DNA from: an uncultured Ruminococcus sp.
GTDB lineage: Bacteria; Bacillota; Clostridia; Oscillospirales; Ruminococcaceae
Assembly (NCBI GenBank): GCA_937898375.1
Contig: CALEJX010000356.1
Span: 1 to 5,684 of the forward strand
DNA: 5,684 nucleotides
Direction: 5' to 3'
Within the stretch, counting starts at the first letter, position 1, and every line of letters starts with the position of its first letter. The position numbers and the translations under genes were made by a program. The notes beneath the pieces were generated by a model. That model worked only from the letters and a program-made list of their open reading frames with translations, ran no database searches and was not told the origin of the DNA. Below, piece by piece: positions 5,411-5,684 of this stretch.

Positions 5411-5683
5411 TTACCACGCTCCTTTTCGTTTGCCTATGTATTCTTTTATGAGCCTGTCAACAGCCATAAATACTATCTGATATAGCGTGTCACTGTCTGT
5501 AGGTTTATACCCAAGCATATCGAAAACTTCATTTGTGAATGCTTTATGGAAGTGTTCTCTTTGCTGCATTATAAGCTCACCGTATTCTTCGTCAGAATAT
5601 TCGTGATAAAGTTCTTCAAAGATCCTGTGTACTATCTCCTCGCTGTCACGTGAGTTTCCTATATACAGCATGGTTGCGTCATC
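5411..5683 (-). CDS. Small acidic protein of unknown function (5' end probably beyond window)
   Basis: At least 86 residues from the first in-window ATG (5671), and the frame stays open through DDAT to the right edge. No ribosome site is seen in the 13 bases ahead of that ATG, so I think the gene begins outside the window. The visible part is predicted all helical and acidic: RDSEEIVHRIFEELYHEYSD, then EEYGELIMQQREHFHKAF, then TLYQIVFMAVDRLIKEYI and a basic end KRKGAW. No transmembrane segment, Cys or recognised motif is present. The leading 'ATMLYIGN' faintly resembles a strand from a nucleotide-binding coupling protein, but the following sequence does not, so no function is given. It ends two bases before the preferred start of the surface-protein gene, which implies translational coupling. 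Confidence 0.65.
   Translation of the reverse strand, partial: DDATMLYIGNSRDSEEIVHRIFEELYHEYSDEEYGELIMQQREHFHKAFTNEVFDMLGYKPTDSDTLYQIVFMAVDRLIKEYIGKRKGAW
5419..5424 (-). promoter_or_regulatory. Ribosome binding site deciding the surface-protein start
   Basis: Reads AAGGAG on the minus strand, inside the last codons of the preceding gene. It is 10 bases from GTG 5408 and only one base from GTG 5417, which favours 5408. The ATG at 5410 is followed at once by a stop. Confidence 0.55.
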
Positions 5684-5684
5684 G

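Overview
The window looks like part of a mobilizable or conjugative element (plasmid, or integrative element) from a Gram-positive gut or rumen Clostridium, most likely a Ruminococcus or close relative. The host call is inference. It rests on the MobL-type relaxase, a family of Firmicutes elements, on AGGAGG-type ribosome binding sites, on moderate to low GC, and on a threonine-rich linker joined to a Big_2 domain, a style common in Ruminococcus surface proteins. All seven genes are on the minus strand, so the biological order runs from the right edge (5684) to the left edge (1).

Region 5684-2916 holds five tightly packed genes with gaps of about 2, 11, 18 and 10 nt. They are a small acidic protein probably cut by the window edge, a membrane-anchored surface protein (one transmembrane helix, Thr-rich stalk, C-terminal Big_2 domain), a two-helix membrane protein with a PH-like C-terminal part, a short SSB-like OB-fold protein, and a ribbon-helix-helix (RHH) DNA-binding protein.

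Region 2915-2562 is a 354-nt non-coding block and the most unusual part of the window. It holds seven copies of a 16-bp element at an exact 21-bp period (two DNA helical turns). The first six copies alternate between two subtypes, giving a 42-bp super-repeat. The array is followed by a perfect 10-bp inverted repeat with a 3-nt loop, several shorter inverted repeats and a phased AAGAC motif. I read the block as a composite origin-of-transfer (or replication) and regulatory region.

Region 2561-1 holds a second RHH protein with a coiled-coil-like tail. Eleven nt after it begins a large relaxase whose N-terminal MobL HUH domain is joined through a Pro- and acid-rich linker to a long C-terminal array of Sel1-like repeats. 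The relaxase runs off the left edge after 731 codons without a stop.

Proposed joint function (inference): the RHH proteins bind the repeat block, the relaxase nicks at or near the hairpin, the SSB-like protein handles single strands, and the two membrane proteins belong to the envelope side of the transfer system. No replication initiator, integrase, coupling protein or mating-pore ATPase is visible, so the replication and transfer class cannot be settled from this window.
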